64,000 nucleotides of DNA, taken from NCBI GenBank assembly GCA_035048495.1, contig CM068552.1, positions 25,794,154 through 25,858,153 on the forward strand. Reading direction: 5' to 3'. The DNA is from Euptelea pleiosperma (lineage: Eukaryota; Streptophyta; Magnoliopsida; Ranunculales; Eupteleaceae). Position 1 is the stretch's first letter, and every line of letters begins with the position of its first letter. The notes below the pieces were generated by a model that was given only the letters and a program-made list of their open reading frames with translations, was not told the DNA's origin and ran no database searches. Both the position numbers and the translations under genes were made by a program. Below are positions 12,303-24,474 of the stretch, one piece after another.

Positions 12303-12897
12303 AAGCTAGCCGGGAGAATAGCTATATTGAATCGATTCATAGCAAGGTCGTCAGATAGGTGCAGACCTTTATTCAAGCTCTTAAAAAAGAATGGAAGGTT
12401 TGATTGGACTGAGGAGTGCGATGAAGCCTTCCAAAAGCTTAAACACTACCTCTCATAACCTCCAATCCTTTCTAAACCCGATCAAGGAGAACCTCTGGGT
12501 CTTTATTTGGCTACGACTGACGAATCTATCAGTGCTGTCCTCTTCCGTGAGCTCGACCGAGAAGAGCGGCCAGTATATTTTACCAGTAAGACCCTTATTG
12601 GAGTGGAAACAAGATATGCTACCATCGAAAAAGCTGCTCTTGCTTTGATTTACGCCTCTTGGTGTCTCAAACCTTACTTCGAAGGAAGAACTATCACGGT
12701 CTACACAGAGTATCCGTTGAAATCCATACTCGGGAAAATTGACTTATCAGGGAGAATGGCTAAATGGGCCATTTATTTGGCTCAATCCGACATACAATTT
12801 TCACTAGGTTCAGTACAAGATGTGGCAGACACTGGGGGCAAGGACAAAAAAGTCCTTCCACTTCCCGAGATGCCAGAGATATTGAATCCAAAGACAG
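12303..12897 (+). pseudogene. Tat RNase H and connection region
   Basis: Continues from RT after the TAG at 12300. Connection text (LAGRIAILNRFIARS..RCRPLFKLLK) leads to a TAA at 12456, then an RNase H-like domain with YFTSKTL, ETRYATIEKAALALIYA and a VYTEYPL block. In working elements RNase H removes RNA from RNA-DNA hybrids. The frame changes again near 12830. Confidence 0.82.
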
Positions 12898-13498
12898 GGT
12901 GGAGGTTATCACTGATGGATCAGCTAGCGAGAATGGATCAGGTATAGGAGTTGTACTGGTCACACCCGAGAACACGAGATTGGAGAAATCTGTTAAACTC
13001 GGGTTTGTGGCATCCAATAACAAAGCAGAATATGAAGCAGTGATCTCAGGACTTCAAACAACATTAGATCTCGGAATAAAAGATATTACCGTATATACTG
13101 ATTCCCAGTTGGTGGTCTGTCAATATGCCGGGACGTATCAAGCCCGAGGTGAGAGAATGGAGGCTTATCTGGATATCGTCCAATAGTTGACAGGACGATT
13201 CGACAATGTGGAAGTTTGTCAGTTACCTCGAATGGAGAATCGACACGCCGATGCCTTGGCTTATTTATCCACTATGTTGGGGGACACTGAGTCAAGGACC
13301 ATACCCGTGGATTATCAAGAAGTTCCAAGCATCCATATGCCTGTTGAGATGTACCTAGCCCCAATTGAGATTGATCCTGAAGTAAGTTGGATGGATGATT
13401 TTCGAAGATATTTACAAAATGGAGACCTCCCGTCCGGAAGAGATGAGACGAAGAGAATTCAGAGACTCGGGAGAAGATATACTATGGTGGGTTAGGAT
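12898..13498 (+). pseudogene. Second, archaeal-type RNase H (aRNH) of the Tat element
   Basis: A separate RNase H fold begins VITDGSASENGSG (near 12905). It continues with ASNNKAEYEAVISGL and VYTDSQLVV and, after TAG 13184, ends with NRHADALAYLS. The ordered acidic residues (D in TDGS, E in KAEYEA, D in YTDSQ, D in HADALA) match the catalytic set. A second RNase H of this type is diagnostic of the Tat clade. Stops at 13184 and 13493 inactivate it. Confidence 0.85.
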
Positions 13499-14610
13499 TT
13501 ATACAGAAAATCAGCATCAGGCCCTCTCCTCAATGTCTTACCCCCAGTGAGTCCCACTAGGTTCTCCAAGAGATACATGCAGGAGAATGCGGAAATCACT
13601 CGGGGGCGAGGACCTTGGCTCATAAAGCTATCAGCCAAGGTTATTTTTGGCCATATATGCAGAAGGATGCCAAATTGCTTGTCAAGAAATGTGAGAAATG
13701 CCAAAAGTATTGTCCATTAATCAAAGTCCCCGCCGAAGAATTACATCTTATGTTCAGTCCATGGCCATTTGTAAAATGGGGATTGGATATAATGGGACCA
13801 TTCCCGATAGCTCCAGGAAACGTTAGGTTCTTGCTGGTAGCTACCGACTACTTCACAAAGTGGATCGAAGCAGCTCCATTGGTACATGTGCAATCCTCGC
13901 ACGTTAAAAAATTCTTGTGGGAGAATATCATCTGTCGATTCAGCATCCCACAGGAGATCGTCATGGATAATGGAACCCAATTTGATGCCAATGATATCAA
14001 AGCTCTGTGTTAGGCTTTGAATATTAAGAAGCGGTTATCTGTCCTGAGATACCCCCAAAGTAATGGACTTGCTGAGAGGGCAAATTGAGTCATACTCGAG
14101 AATTTGAAGAAAAGATTGGATCAGGCAAAGGGAAAATGAGCAGAAGAGTTGCCGGGGGTACTATGGGCTTATCGAACTACCTCGAGAAGGACCACGGTGG
14201 AATCCCCATTTTCTCTAGCCTATGGGTTAGAAGCAGAAGTCGTTGTCCCCACATCTCGTACTCAGGCTATCAATTCTGGACAGAATGAGGAGATCCTTGC
14301 TCGGGATAATAATTTACTTGAAGAACGGAGAGAATAGGCAGTTGTAAGGTTGGTGAACTATCAACAAACAATTAAACGATCATACGATCGTCGTGTCAGA
14401 CACAGAACTTTCAAAATTGGAGACTTGGTATTAAGAAAGGTATTCGAGAATACCAAAGAGCTTGGAAGTGGCAAACTGGGTGCCAATTGGGAAGGACCCT
14501 ACCTTATCAACAGAATTGGCCAGAACGGGGCATACTATTTGAAAACCCAAGATGGAGATGTATTCGAGAGGCCATGGAACGCATTTAATATGCGCATCTT
14601 CTATCAATAA
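13499..14610 (+). pseudogene. Tat integrase
   Basis: Integrase inserts the cDNA into the genome. Visible parts are a zinc-binding end with HKAI.QGYFWP and KKCEKCQKY (13615-13720), the core with Asp in GLDIMGPF (near 13785), Asp in MDNGTQF (near 13966) and Glu in LAERAN (near 14075), and a WEGPYLI GPY/F-type motif near 14488. All three D,D,E positions are recognisable. In-frame stops at 14011, 14087, 14136 and 14335 and a disturbed start make it non-functional. Confidence 0.87.
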
Positions 14611-14956
14611 AGACAACTCCAAATTTCTCATACAAGAGGCGTCATCTTTATCTATCAAGTCCTAGCTGGGAGCCTTGAATTCTTACACATCTTGGCTTTC
14701 TGTCTTGATAAGAATTCAAGTATACAAACCGGAAGCTCGGGAGGATCTAAATATTCTAAGTCATGCGACTAGAATTAACGAGAATCACGACAACTTTGAA
14801 GTCTTAGCCGGGAGCCTTGAATTCTTACACATCTTGGCTTTCTGCCTTGATAAGAATTCAAGTATACAAACTAAAAGGCCAGGAGGATCTAAATATTCTA
14901 TGTCATGCGACTAGAATTAACAAGAATCCCAACAACTTTGAAGTCCTAGCCGGGAG

Positions 14957-17700
14957 TGAAAGTAGGATTTTTCCGCGTCGTTGGTTACGGAAACCCTAAC
15001 TGCAACACATTTGTAATTTTTATCCGATTATCCTGCAAAATTGACAGATTTGTATAGGGATTCGTGTCGGATGTCGATCCGCACTCGGGATTAGTTGGAT
15101 TAGCGCGAACAAGAACATAAAATGATGGACTTTCTTCATAGAAATTGATGGAAATGAAGGTAGGGTGAGAGTGGTGATTGAAATGGTCTTTAAAACATTA
15201 TTTGTTGTGATTTTAGAGAGATAAACTACCAAGAATTAGAAACAATCATATGCATCAAATATCCGAATTTAAACACTAAAATTCCAAAATGAACCCAATT
15301 TTATTCCTTAAATCAAAGTACGAGCCTTACAAATTTTTAAGCAAAACATTATCAAAACAGCCAACTTTAACTAGAAAGCACATAAACAAAAACTAAACTA
15401 GAGAGAGACATAAGAGAGATGAGAGAGAAAATCAAATCTAGAGAGAGAAAATATGAAAAGAGGGTTAAAATAAGTCCAAAGCCATTCAAATAACTTGTGG
15501 AGGTGATGATCTCCAAGATTTAGGATTGACCAAGGGACGGGCCAATAGATTGACCAATGGAGGTGGCAATCTATGGGTCACAGAGTCTCACCGTGATGAC
15601 GAGGTCGCCAAGTGGCTGTGGAGGTGCCAAGAGGATATTTGTCCATTGGATAGCATGGTGTGGAGGGCGGTGTTGCACACTAGCAAGTGGACGTGGTGAG
15701 ATGAGCATGGCGGTGTTGCCGGCGGCAAAGCGGGAGGCAGCAAGAGGATGATGCTAGGTGTAGGTAAGAGGCCCTCATCCCCACGGTCCTCTCTTCTTCT
15801 CTTTTCTCTTTTTTTTATTTTGAAAGGGAGAGAAGACAACGGTGTGGGAGGCGGCTTTGACGAGCTGGAGTTGCAGGTTGCTTTCTTGGTGAAGATGGTA
15901 CTTGTTGTAGGTGATGGAGAGGACTGGATCGTAGTTGCTACAAAGTGCAGCAACGGTGGGAAGGTTGCATGTGTCCTACCGGTGTTGCTGGTAGTGGTTC
16001 ATGCGTGTTGCAGGTAAGAATCCAGCAAGGAGTGGAGGCGCTGCTGCTGGCTGGTGCACAAGGAGATGGGATTGCTTGCAGGTGTGGATAAGGGCAGATG
16101 GAGCTTGCAGATGTGGAGCCCAAGCCAGAGAAGGAGGCAGCGGTAGGAGCAATGGAGGTTCACGTGTTGCAGGTTGCAGGCGGTGGAAGAAGAGGGGCGG
16201 TGTTGCTGTTTGCAACACCAAAAATGGTGTGTGCAGCAGCGTGGAAAGAGCTGCGTCTCCCCCCTTCTCTTCTCTTCTTCTTTTCTTTTTTTTGGTTTCT
16301 CTTTTCGTGATGGAGCTCAAGACGGTGAAGAAGGGAGGACGGTTTTGGAAGTGAAACAGCAAGGAAGAGAGAGGAGGTGGCTGACGGCTTGCTATTGGAG
16401 ATCTGGGAAAGAGTGAGCTGCTTGACCGTTGAGCAGGCTGTGGAAGAAGAGAACGTGGAAGGAAGAAGGTGTTGCTGGCCGGAGTTGCAGGCTGCAACTC
16501 CGGTGATAAAGATGAAAAAGATGAAGAAGAAGAAGAGGAGAAATGGAGAAAAATGGCCTAAAGAGAGGGGGAAAAGGGGCAATAGATCTTGGGGAGAGAA
16601 TGGAAGAGATTGGAGGGAGATTAGGGTTCAAACGAACCCTTCTCCTTCCCCTTTTAAAGCTCCTTATTTCCTTTAATGGAAATAGGGTATTTTTTGAAAA
16701 TAAAAAATAAGAATTTTTTTTTTTTTTAAGTAAAACACTACTTTTCTTTGGGGAATTTCCCCATTTAGTGGACCCCCCATTTTTTTAAAATTTAATTGAA
16801 ATTATTTTGAAATTCACGGGGTCCACTAAATGGTCGGACAGCGGGTCGATGATGATGGGCCTGGCTGTTGGCCCACATGGAATGATGATGTCCATCGTCT
16901 CACAAGATGATGTGACAGACAATTTAATGGCGATCGGATGGATGGTGACTTGATTGGGACCCAGATTGGTAGATCGACGGATCTAGAGAGATCTAACGGT
17001 CTGGTGGAAGATCCAACGGTCTGATTGAAGATCCAACGGTCAGAAAGCTAAGGGAGATGAGACAGAGCCAATGGGCAGGAGTTCTGGGGTTAGGTCAGTA
17101 GATTCGAGGACCGAGAGATGAAGAAAGAGAGAATAAGGAGAGATGAGAGAGAAAATATTAGAAAATGGAGATAAAAGTATTGGCAGAGGGTCTGGAACCC
17201 TAGTCTTCACTGTGACCATCCTCACGCTTCTCCAGTAGAGTAGACTATCATTCTTTGCTGACTCATGTGGCTTTAAATGCTTTGGTCCATCTCTTGGTCA
17301 TTGGCTCTCCTGCTCTCTTCGTTCTTTGGGCCGACTTTTTGGTCCTCTTATTCAGCCCATATTTGGCCCATATCTTCTAGTCATAGCATGTGGGCTCTTT
17401 AAGCTTTGATAATGGGCTTTCTTGATCGATGTGGGCTTGTAAGTCTCGAGAATTGTCCCATCGGAGTTTCCTGCGACAGAAGAAGCGCGTAATGAGACTC
17501 TATCAGAATGACTTCATGTCTAGACTTCCGAAAATGTGTTTAATGCATGCAAATATACCATTTCATCCAGAAAAGTGTGTTCTACGCAACAAAAGAGACT
17601 CTTACGTAAAAAAGTAGATAAATAGAGCATTTTAACGTAAGAGAATGCAATAACGCTAAAAAGATAATTGCTTAAAATAAGCACTTTTGAGTGAATATCA
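14957..17700 (-). mobile_element. Solo LTR-B (Athila-type), 2744 bp
   Basis: The minus-strand copy runs from GAATATCA (17700) to TGAAAGTAGG (14957). The exact GGGAG duplication is at 14952-14956 and 17701-17705. It splits one 142-bp monomer of the Tat repeat. It contains a one-base-loop GC-rich palindrome, GA/CT-rich low complexity and an imperfect version of the promoter palindrome near 16669. Confidence 0.92.
16479..16503. repeat. Palindrome, CCGGAGTTGCAG / CTGCAACTCCGG, loop of one G
   Basis: Perfect 12-bp arms within the low-complexity middle of this LTR-B. It belongs to the recurrent palindrome family. Confidence 0.9.
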
Positions 17701-18716
17701 GGGAGCCTTGAATTCTTACACATCTTGGCTTTCTGCCTTGATAAGAATTCAAGTATACAAATCGGAAGGCCTGGGTGATCTAAATATTCTATGTCATGCG
17801 ACTAGAATTAACGAGAATCTCGACAATTCTGAAGTCTTAGCCGGGAGTCTTGAGTCCTTATACATCTTGGCCTATTGACATGATAAGAACTCAACTATAC
17901 AAACCAGCAGGCCGGGATGACCAAACTTGATTTCCGACAACTATCAAGTCCTAGCCGGGAGTCTTGAGTCCTTACACATCTTGGCCTATTGCCATGATAA
18001 GAACTCAAGTATACAAACCAGCAGGCCGGGATGACCAAACTTGATTCTCGACAACTATCGAGTTCTAGCCGGGAGTCTTGAGTCCTTACACATCTTGGCC
18101 TATTGCCATGATAAGAACTCAAGTATACAAACCAGCAGGCTGGGATGACCTAACTTGATTCCCGACAACGCTATAGTCCTAGATGGGAGTCTTGAATTTT
18201 TATACAACTTGGTCTATTACCTTGTTAAAAACTCAAATATGTAGATCAAGAGGACGGGATGATTGGATGAGGATCCCGACAACTTAGCTATAAAAATAAC
18301 AAACTTCAAGTTCATACTTAAGAGAAGAAATTTTCTACTATATTAAAAGCCTTAAACGACATCTAAATAGGCCCCTTGGGCAAAATACAAAAAGAAGAAG
18401 ATATTAAAATGCCCATGGCATTAATCATAAATTCAGGCACTCTGCTCGCCTACCAACTGAATAGCAGGTGCAATGACATCTTGAGACCCTTCAACAATAA
18501 GTGATTCTGTCGAGAGAGGAGGGTTGATTATTGGAACTTGAGAATCGATCATAGGCGTTGAGTTAGCTGAAGGAACCACCTCGGGTGCAATATTGAGATT
18601 CTGCTCGTCTACTGCCACAAAAGTATTGACGGGAAGAGATACGTCTGGATTGTTACCTGGAAGTTGTTCACCTTCCTCGGTAACTTCCGGTTCGTCCTCT
18701 CCTAAATCCATCTAGC

Positions 18717-18973
18717 TGAAATTAGGGTTTTTCCGAGTCGTTGGTTACGGAAACCCTAAAATCAACAATATTTGTAATTTCTATCCAATTTCCTGCAAAA
18801 TTTGAGATTTTTGTATAGCAGTTTCGTGTCGGATGTCGATCCGCACTCGGGATTAGTCGGATTAGCGCAAATAAGAACATAAAATGACAGATTTTTCCAT
18901 AGAAATTGATGCGAATGATGGTGGGGTGAGAGTGGTGGATAGATCGGATTAAAATATGCTTTGATTTAGAGAG
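18717..18973 (-). repeat. Truncated 3' LTR-B remnant
   Basis: Matches 25557-25813 with three substitutions. It joins gag near 18974 over a shared CTC, which suggests a microhomology-mediated deletion. Confidence 0.88.
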
Positions 18974-20067
18974 TTCTGAGTAGGAGGTTTGTATGTGCTG
19001 AAAGCACAAACTTCTTCCTGAAGAGGATTGGACCATCCTTCATTTAAAGGACAATGCTCAGTAGTATGGGAGGGTTGCAGACAGAGGGTGCAGGATTCCA
19101 TAGAGCTCTCGTGTCCCACATGCATGACTGGGGTAGATTGTTGAGTAGGCTTTTGTACAGACACAGCCAGTGCCGAGACTGACTTGCTCAACTCTTGAAT
19201 GACAGATCGAAGCTCAGTATCCGCTGTGGCATCATGTCCCTTGGTTGTCCTTTGGACTGAAGTGGTTCGACTGAACTCTGAGTCAGTCGTCCAATGTTGA
19301 GAGTTTTCTCCTAACTCTCCCAAGAATTTGTATGCATCAGTCGGAGTTTGGTGTAGGAATTTTCCTTGGCACATTGACTCTACCATGGTCCGGGACTCAT
19401 CAGTAAGTCCCTTATAGAAGACGTGGACAAGATTGCCCTTGTCGATGCTATGGTGGAGACACTTAGTCAGGTAGTCTTGGAATCTATCCCATGCTTCGAA
19501 AAATTTCTCATCGGACTTCTGTCGAAAGTCCTGGATGAGTTGCTTCATTTGGTTTGTCCGAGTCATGGGGTAGAATTTAGACATGAATTTGCCCACCAAT
19601 TCTTTCCAACTGCTGATTGAATCAGCAGGTAAGGAGTAGAGCCAATCTGAGGCTCGGTCTTTGAGCGAGAATGGGAAAACTCGCAGACGCACATTGTCAT
19701 CATCGAGGTTTTGATTCTTGAAAAGTAGGATGACATGTTGGAATTCCCGAATATGGGAATATGGGTCTTCTCTTGGGAGACCACGAAAGGTTGGCAGCAT
19801 TTGGATCGTCTATGGCCTGATCTCGAACTGTACTGCCGTAGTAGGTGGGAGAACAATGCAAGTGGGCGGATTGGCAGAGATAGGAGCGAACGTCTCGATA
19901 AGAGGTCGTTCGACTGCCATGACTACAAAGGTAGTAGTACTGGGGGAGGCGGGTGGGGAAAGAGATGGGGAAGAATTCAGTGGAGGATCCACTGTAGGGA
20001 CGTGATTCTCAGATCGAATCAAGCGCTTGTTCGGACGATTCCAAACGGGCATACGCGAATGAGGCAA
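18974..20067 (-). pseudogene. gag: Athila-type gag, 3'-truncated with one nonsense codon
   Basis: Homologous to the Gag half of the fusion at 50063-52105. The N-terminal part starts at 20067 ([10 protein letters not shown]...). CAG to TAG near 19810-19812 separates it from the capsid part ([20 protein letters not shown]...), which stays open to about 18974. A CCHC-type knuckle (C-x2-C-x4-H-x4-C) is present near 19060. The frame then runs into LTR sequence and stops at 18949. There is no pol. It is not functional as it stands. Confidence 0.87.
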
Positions 20068-20690
20068 GCTCTATACTTGGCAAAAAGTTGCCAGAGAGGA
20101 ACACTATCCTAAATGATGCACACCAAGCACAGATAATCCTATTCTAAGCAATCAGGATATATTTTAGGAATTATCTTTGTTAGTTTTGGGGTAAGAGTAG
20201 ATTATGACAGTGGGCGGACCACTAGTTTATCTTTTAACCGTCGGACTAACTGTTTTGCACTCAGAGGTTCTCACCAGGCTACACTCTTCAGAGCGAATCC
20301 TTTAGTACTAACTCTAGTTAACAACAAGGCAATCCGAAGCCTAGACAGACGTGCGGCACAATGGCTGACTTAAGTACGTCCCAGACTAACCGGATTGGTC
20401 AAGTGGATAAGAAGAGTGTTCCCTCGGGTTAAGCTAGGGTTGATGCGTGTTCCTAGTCCACACGCAACTAACCGCCGAATAGTCCAAGATGCCACGTCGA
20501 GCTCAGTGTACTTGAGTAGCAGGGACTTATGGGTGTGTTAGACAACAGGGACCCGCGCTCGTGGTCTTATTTCGATTGGATGTTAAGCGGGTTTGCTTTG
20601 CGTGGATTTTTCCTCGAACACCGGGCTAATTGGCTCTACTTCTTGATTCTTTTTAATTAAATGGAGCCTTGGGATCAAATCAGTTGGAAT
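20068..20690 (-). other. Athila-type leader, gag-proximal part
   Basis: Non-coding; aligns in reverse with about 49605-50062 of the tandem unit, with one extra stretch here (around 20290-20390). It ends at the GGAAT duplication of the inserted LTR-A. Confidence 0.8.
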
Positions 20691-21682
20691 TGTCACGCCC
20701 CGAATCCAGATACCCAGATACGACCCAAAAATCCGTAGATCGACCTGTACCCGAACCCAGAGGTGATCCATGAATGTCCCCTAGTGGTCCAATTAGGTCA
20801 ATTAGACTACTAAGGTTCATTCGAAAACCCACTAAGTAAAAAAAAAGAGTCTAGATGTAGAAAACAAATAATTCAAATAATTCAATCAATCAACTAAATG
20901 TGGAGAGATAGAAGTGAGAACATGCTCTCAATCAAAGGCTTACATGCCCGTGAAAATAAATAACCAATGTTTAGAACAATCAAAATCAAGTCTTCTAAAG
21001 TGTGGGATTGACTCCCAAAATCCTCGTCGATCTCCTCGATTGTACCGGAGTCTTTCGTTTCAAAATCATCTCACGTACCCGGCTCCACAAAATCTGAAAA
21101 TGGTATCGGTGTAGCACCGTGAGCCGAGGCCCAGTAATACAACAGTGTGCATGGTATGATATCATACTATACAAGTTTTTTTAATTAAGGTATGCATCTC
21201 AATCGTATAATAAGGATGGCATGAATATGAGGATGAATGCAGATGAGTAAGGGATGCCAATGCAACTAGTACCCATAACCACATAGGGTCTCCATCTCCT
21301 TCCCGCACTGGGAGCGGTCTCATTGATCCATCTGCAGGATATAATAACGTCTGGGGCCTTTCACCCTAGGGTACCGAACCCTGATTAATTGATAAAACTA
21401 ATATAAACGTATATAATATACTTCAACCCCGTTCCCTTATGCACCCCTTATATGAAATGACGTGATGATCATGGTATGACAACAAGATAGTACAATGCTA
21501 CATGGCATAAGCACACATGTATTTAACATTTAAATAAGAATACAAAATGAAACATGATCATCAAAAGTGATAACATAGGAACGAATTATGGTTAACCATG
21601 AATACCATGTAACAATCACCGAAGGTCGCGATCAACACGGATGAACAATATAAGTAGAAATCACGAGACAATCCAACACACC

Positions 21683-21990
21683 ATGGCCGAACCCTATGAG
21701 GGATCCATGACACAAGGTCGAACCCTAAAGAGGGATCCAAGACACTTGGCCGAACCCTATGAGGGATCCAAGACACATGGGTGGGATCCCCATGCATACG
21801 AGTATAGGTCGAACCATCTAGGTATAATAGTCAATAAGACATTACCAAATATCACAATCAACATCGATGAATAATATAAGTGAAAATCGGAAGAAAATCC
21901 AACACGTCATGGCCGAACTCTATGAGGGATCCATGACAAAAGGTCGAACCCTATGAGAGATCCAAGACACATGGGTGGGATCCCCATGCA
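21683..21990 (+). repeat. Short ~35-bp repeats built on CCCTATGAGGGATCCA
   Basis: Units (G)GCCGAACCCTATGAGGGATCC with AAGACAC or ATGACAC spacers occur three times at about 21683-21782 and again in a second block at about 21909-21990. The blocks are separated by a repeat of the sequence around 'gtgggatccccatgcatac'. Confidence 0.75.
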
Positions 21991-22094
21991 TACAGGTATA
22001 GGTCAAACCATCTAGGATTTAGTCGAACAACAAGGTTAAAACCTTAATAGTTAATAATCATGATCGAACTACGAACAATTAATAAGTTTTTTTT

Positions 22095-23180
22095 TTTTAA
22101 AAAATGTACTACATTATAAAAATCATAACTAAATAAATATGAATTAGAAAAATATAAACTCAATGGATTGAAAAATTAGATTCACAGAGGTTTTTAGGAA
22201 AAATAAATAGAAAAATATTCAGATTCAAAATATAGGTCAAAACTTTTAATTAATTGGGCCAGACAGAATTCGGGATACAAAAAAAAGTCCCGCACATTGT
22301 AAAAGTTATAACTAAATAATTAATTATTAGAAAAATACAAACTCAATTAATTTGAAAACTAAATTCATATAAGTATCTATGAAAAATAAATAAATAAAAT
22401 ATTTAGATTAAAAATATAGATCGAAATCCCAAGTGAAGTGGACCGTATAAAATCTGAAATTCTGAGTTTTATAGAAAAGTCCAGCACGTTTGAAAAATCA
22501 TAACTTAATCAATACAAATCAGAAAAATACAAACTCAAAGGTTCTAGAAACTAGATTGATAGAGGTATCTGTAAAAAATAATTAGAAAAATATTTAGGTT
22601 AAAAATATAGATCGAAATCTCAAGTAAAATGGACCGTGTAAAATCTAAAATTCTGGGTTTTACAGAAAAGTCCAGTACGTTTGAAAAATCATAACTTAAT
22701 CAATACAGATGAGAAAAATATAAACTCAAAGGTTATAGAAACTAGATTGATAGAGGTATCTGTTAAAAATAATTAGAAAAATATTTAGATTAAAACTATA
22801 GATCGAAATCTCAGGTAAATTGGACCGTATAAAATCTGGAATTCTGGGCTTTACAGAAAAGTCCAGCACGTTTGAAAAATCATAACTTAATCAATATAAA
22901 TCAGAAAAATATAAACTCAAAGGTTCTAGAAATTAGATTGATAGAGGTATCCATGAAAAATAATTAGAAAAATATTTAGGTTAAAAATATAGATCGAAAT
23001 CTCAAGTGAATCGGACGGTGTAAAATCTGAAATTCTAGGTTTTTTGGTAAAGTCATACAACTTAGAAAAATCATAACTTAATCAATAAAAATCAGAAAAA
23101 TATAAACTAAACGGTTTTGAAAAATAGATTCACAGAGGTATTTAGAAAAAATAATTATAAAAATATTTTAATTATGAAAA
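22095..23180 (+). repeat. ~191-bp tandem array inside LTR-A, about six units
   Basis: The landmark (TCC)AGCACGTTTGAAAAATCATAAC recurs at about 22481, 22672, 22863 and 23054, a 191-bp step, with more diverged units upstream near 22289 and 22095. The array is AT-rich and non-coding. Confidence 0.85.
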
Positions 23181-24474
23181 TACAACGAAAATGATAAAGA
23201 ACATAATCATCCGTTATAGGTACAAAATAGACGATGGCCCAACCCATAATGGTGGCCCAAAATAAAGATCAACCTAATAAGAATAAAATAAATATTATTG
23301 AAATTAATTTATAATGAGTATCAACCATTATCTAATGAAAGAGAAACAAAATCTTGAAGAAAAACAAGTATAGGATGGATCAAGCGCACTTACCTGAAGG
23401 TTTCTTGAACTTTAATGAAAATCAAAAGTTTATTCAAATTTGAAAGTCGTCGGATCGTCCTCTCCTCGGAGTATGTTCTTCTAATCGGAGTCCCTGTCAA
23501 TTTTCCCTTCTTGCTCGAGTGCGATCGGTGCCCGGATGAAGGTTTAATGGAGCTTGCTCTATTCTTTAATGGAGTTTGGTTTTGAAAACTTCTAAAGCTT
23601 TAGGGTTTTCATAAATAGGTTTAGGGAAGGATTAGGGTTTCTATTTTGTTGAAATTCGTAACTAGCAAAGGGATGACTTTTTCAACCCTCAAAAACTCTT
23701 ATTTTACACTACTAATGGGTTAGAAATGGGCCCAAGGCCCATATACAACAACTAGGCTCAATTTAAGAATATTATTAAGCCCAAAAGACTTCTATATTGG
23801 CCATATGGCCCCACCCAACAATCGTAACACAAATAATTATAAATTAATTCAATCAAACTATATTATATAATTTAAAAGTCCATACAATAAGGTATGACAC
23901 ATGTCACACACACAAATCATAAAAATGTTCAAAACCCTAGAAAAGTGTCAAATGACATTGGAATGACCCGAAAGTGATTTGCGGGTCCCACGCTCCTATT
24001 AAATAAATAAAATATAATTAAATATTATTTTTGAAAAATATGCGAATGGTAGGAAGTTCAAAAATTATAAAAATACTATTTTTGTCAAAATCTCCCAAAA
24101 TCTCCCGCTAGGGTTTTCATGTCTCAAGAAAGGTTTCAAATTTCACAGGTAAGTTGGTAAGGATAAAATAGGAATATTTTTGGTGTCTCGGGCCCACAAA
24201 ATAATTTTTTTATAAAAGTTTTGGAATGTTAGCTGGGGAGAAAAAGTCCCCTGCAAATTATGGTTCATTATTTTTAGCAAGAATTTAGCCCTAAAGAGCA
24301 AGTTTCAAAAATAGTAGGTTTTTCAAAGTTGTCAGAACGAAACCAAATTAAATACACATACTCATACATGATATTAAACAATAAAAACAATAATAAGAGT
24401 CTGAAAAAGTTTCAGGTTTTCATTATTAGGTGAATTTACCATAATACCCTTGAACGAAAGTTCAGGGTATTACA

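Larger units (their letters stand above)
14663..18288 (+). repeat. Tandem repeat in the Tat 3' region, 142-bp then 114-bp monomers (split by a solo LTR-B)
   Basis: The monomer landmark TAG(C/A)(C/T)GGGAG occurs at 14663, 14805, 14947, 17838, 17952, 18066 and 18180, with a last degenerate TAGC near 18285. Once the LTR-B at 14957-17700 and one GGGAG copy are removed, the spacings are 142, 142, 142, 114, 114, 114 and about 105. The short form lacks most of the segment around TCATGCGACTAGAATTAACG. Arrays in this position are known in Tat/Ogre elements and can seed satellite DNA. Confidence 0.88.
20691..24474 (-). mobile_element. Solo LTR-A relative, 3784 bp
   Basis: Plus-strand reading TGTCACGCCCCGAATCC...GGGTATTACA; exact GGAAT duplication at 20686-20690 and 24475-24479. 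It is longer than the other LTR-A copies because of two internal repeat arrays (below). There is no interior or second LTR, and no coding sequence. Confidence 0.9.
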
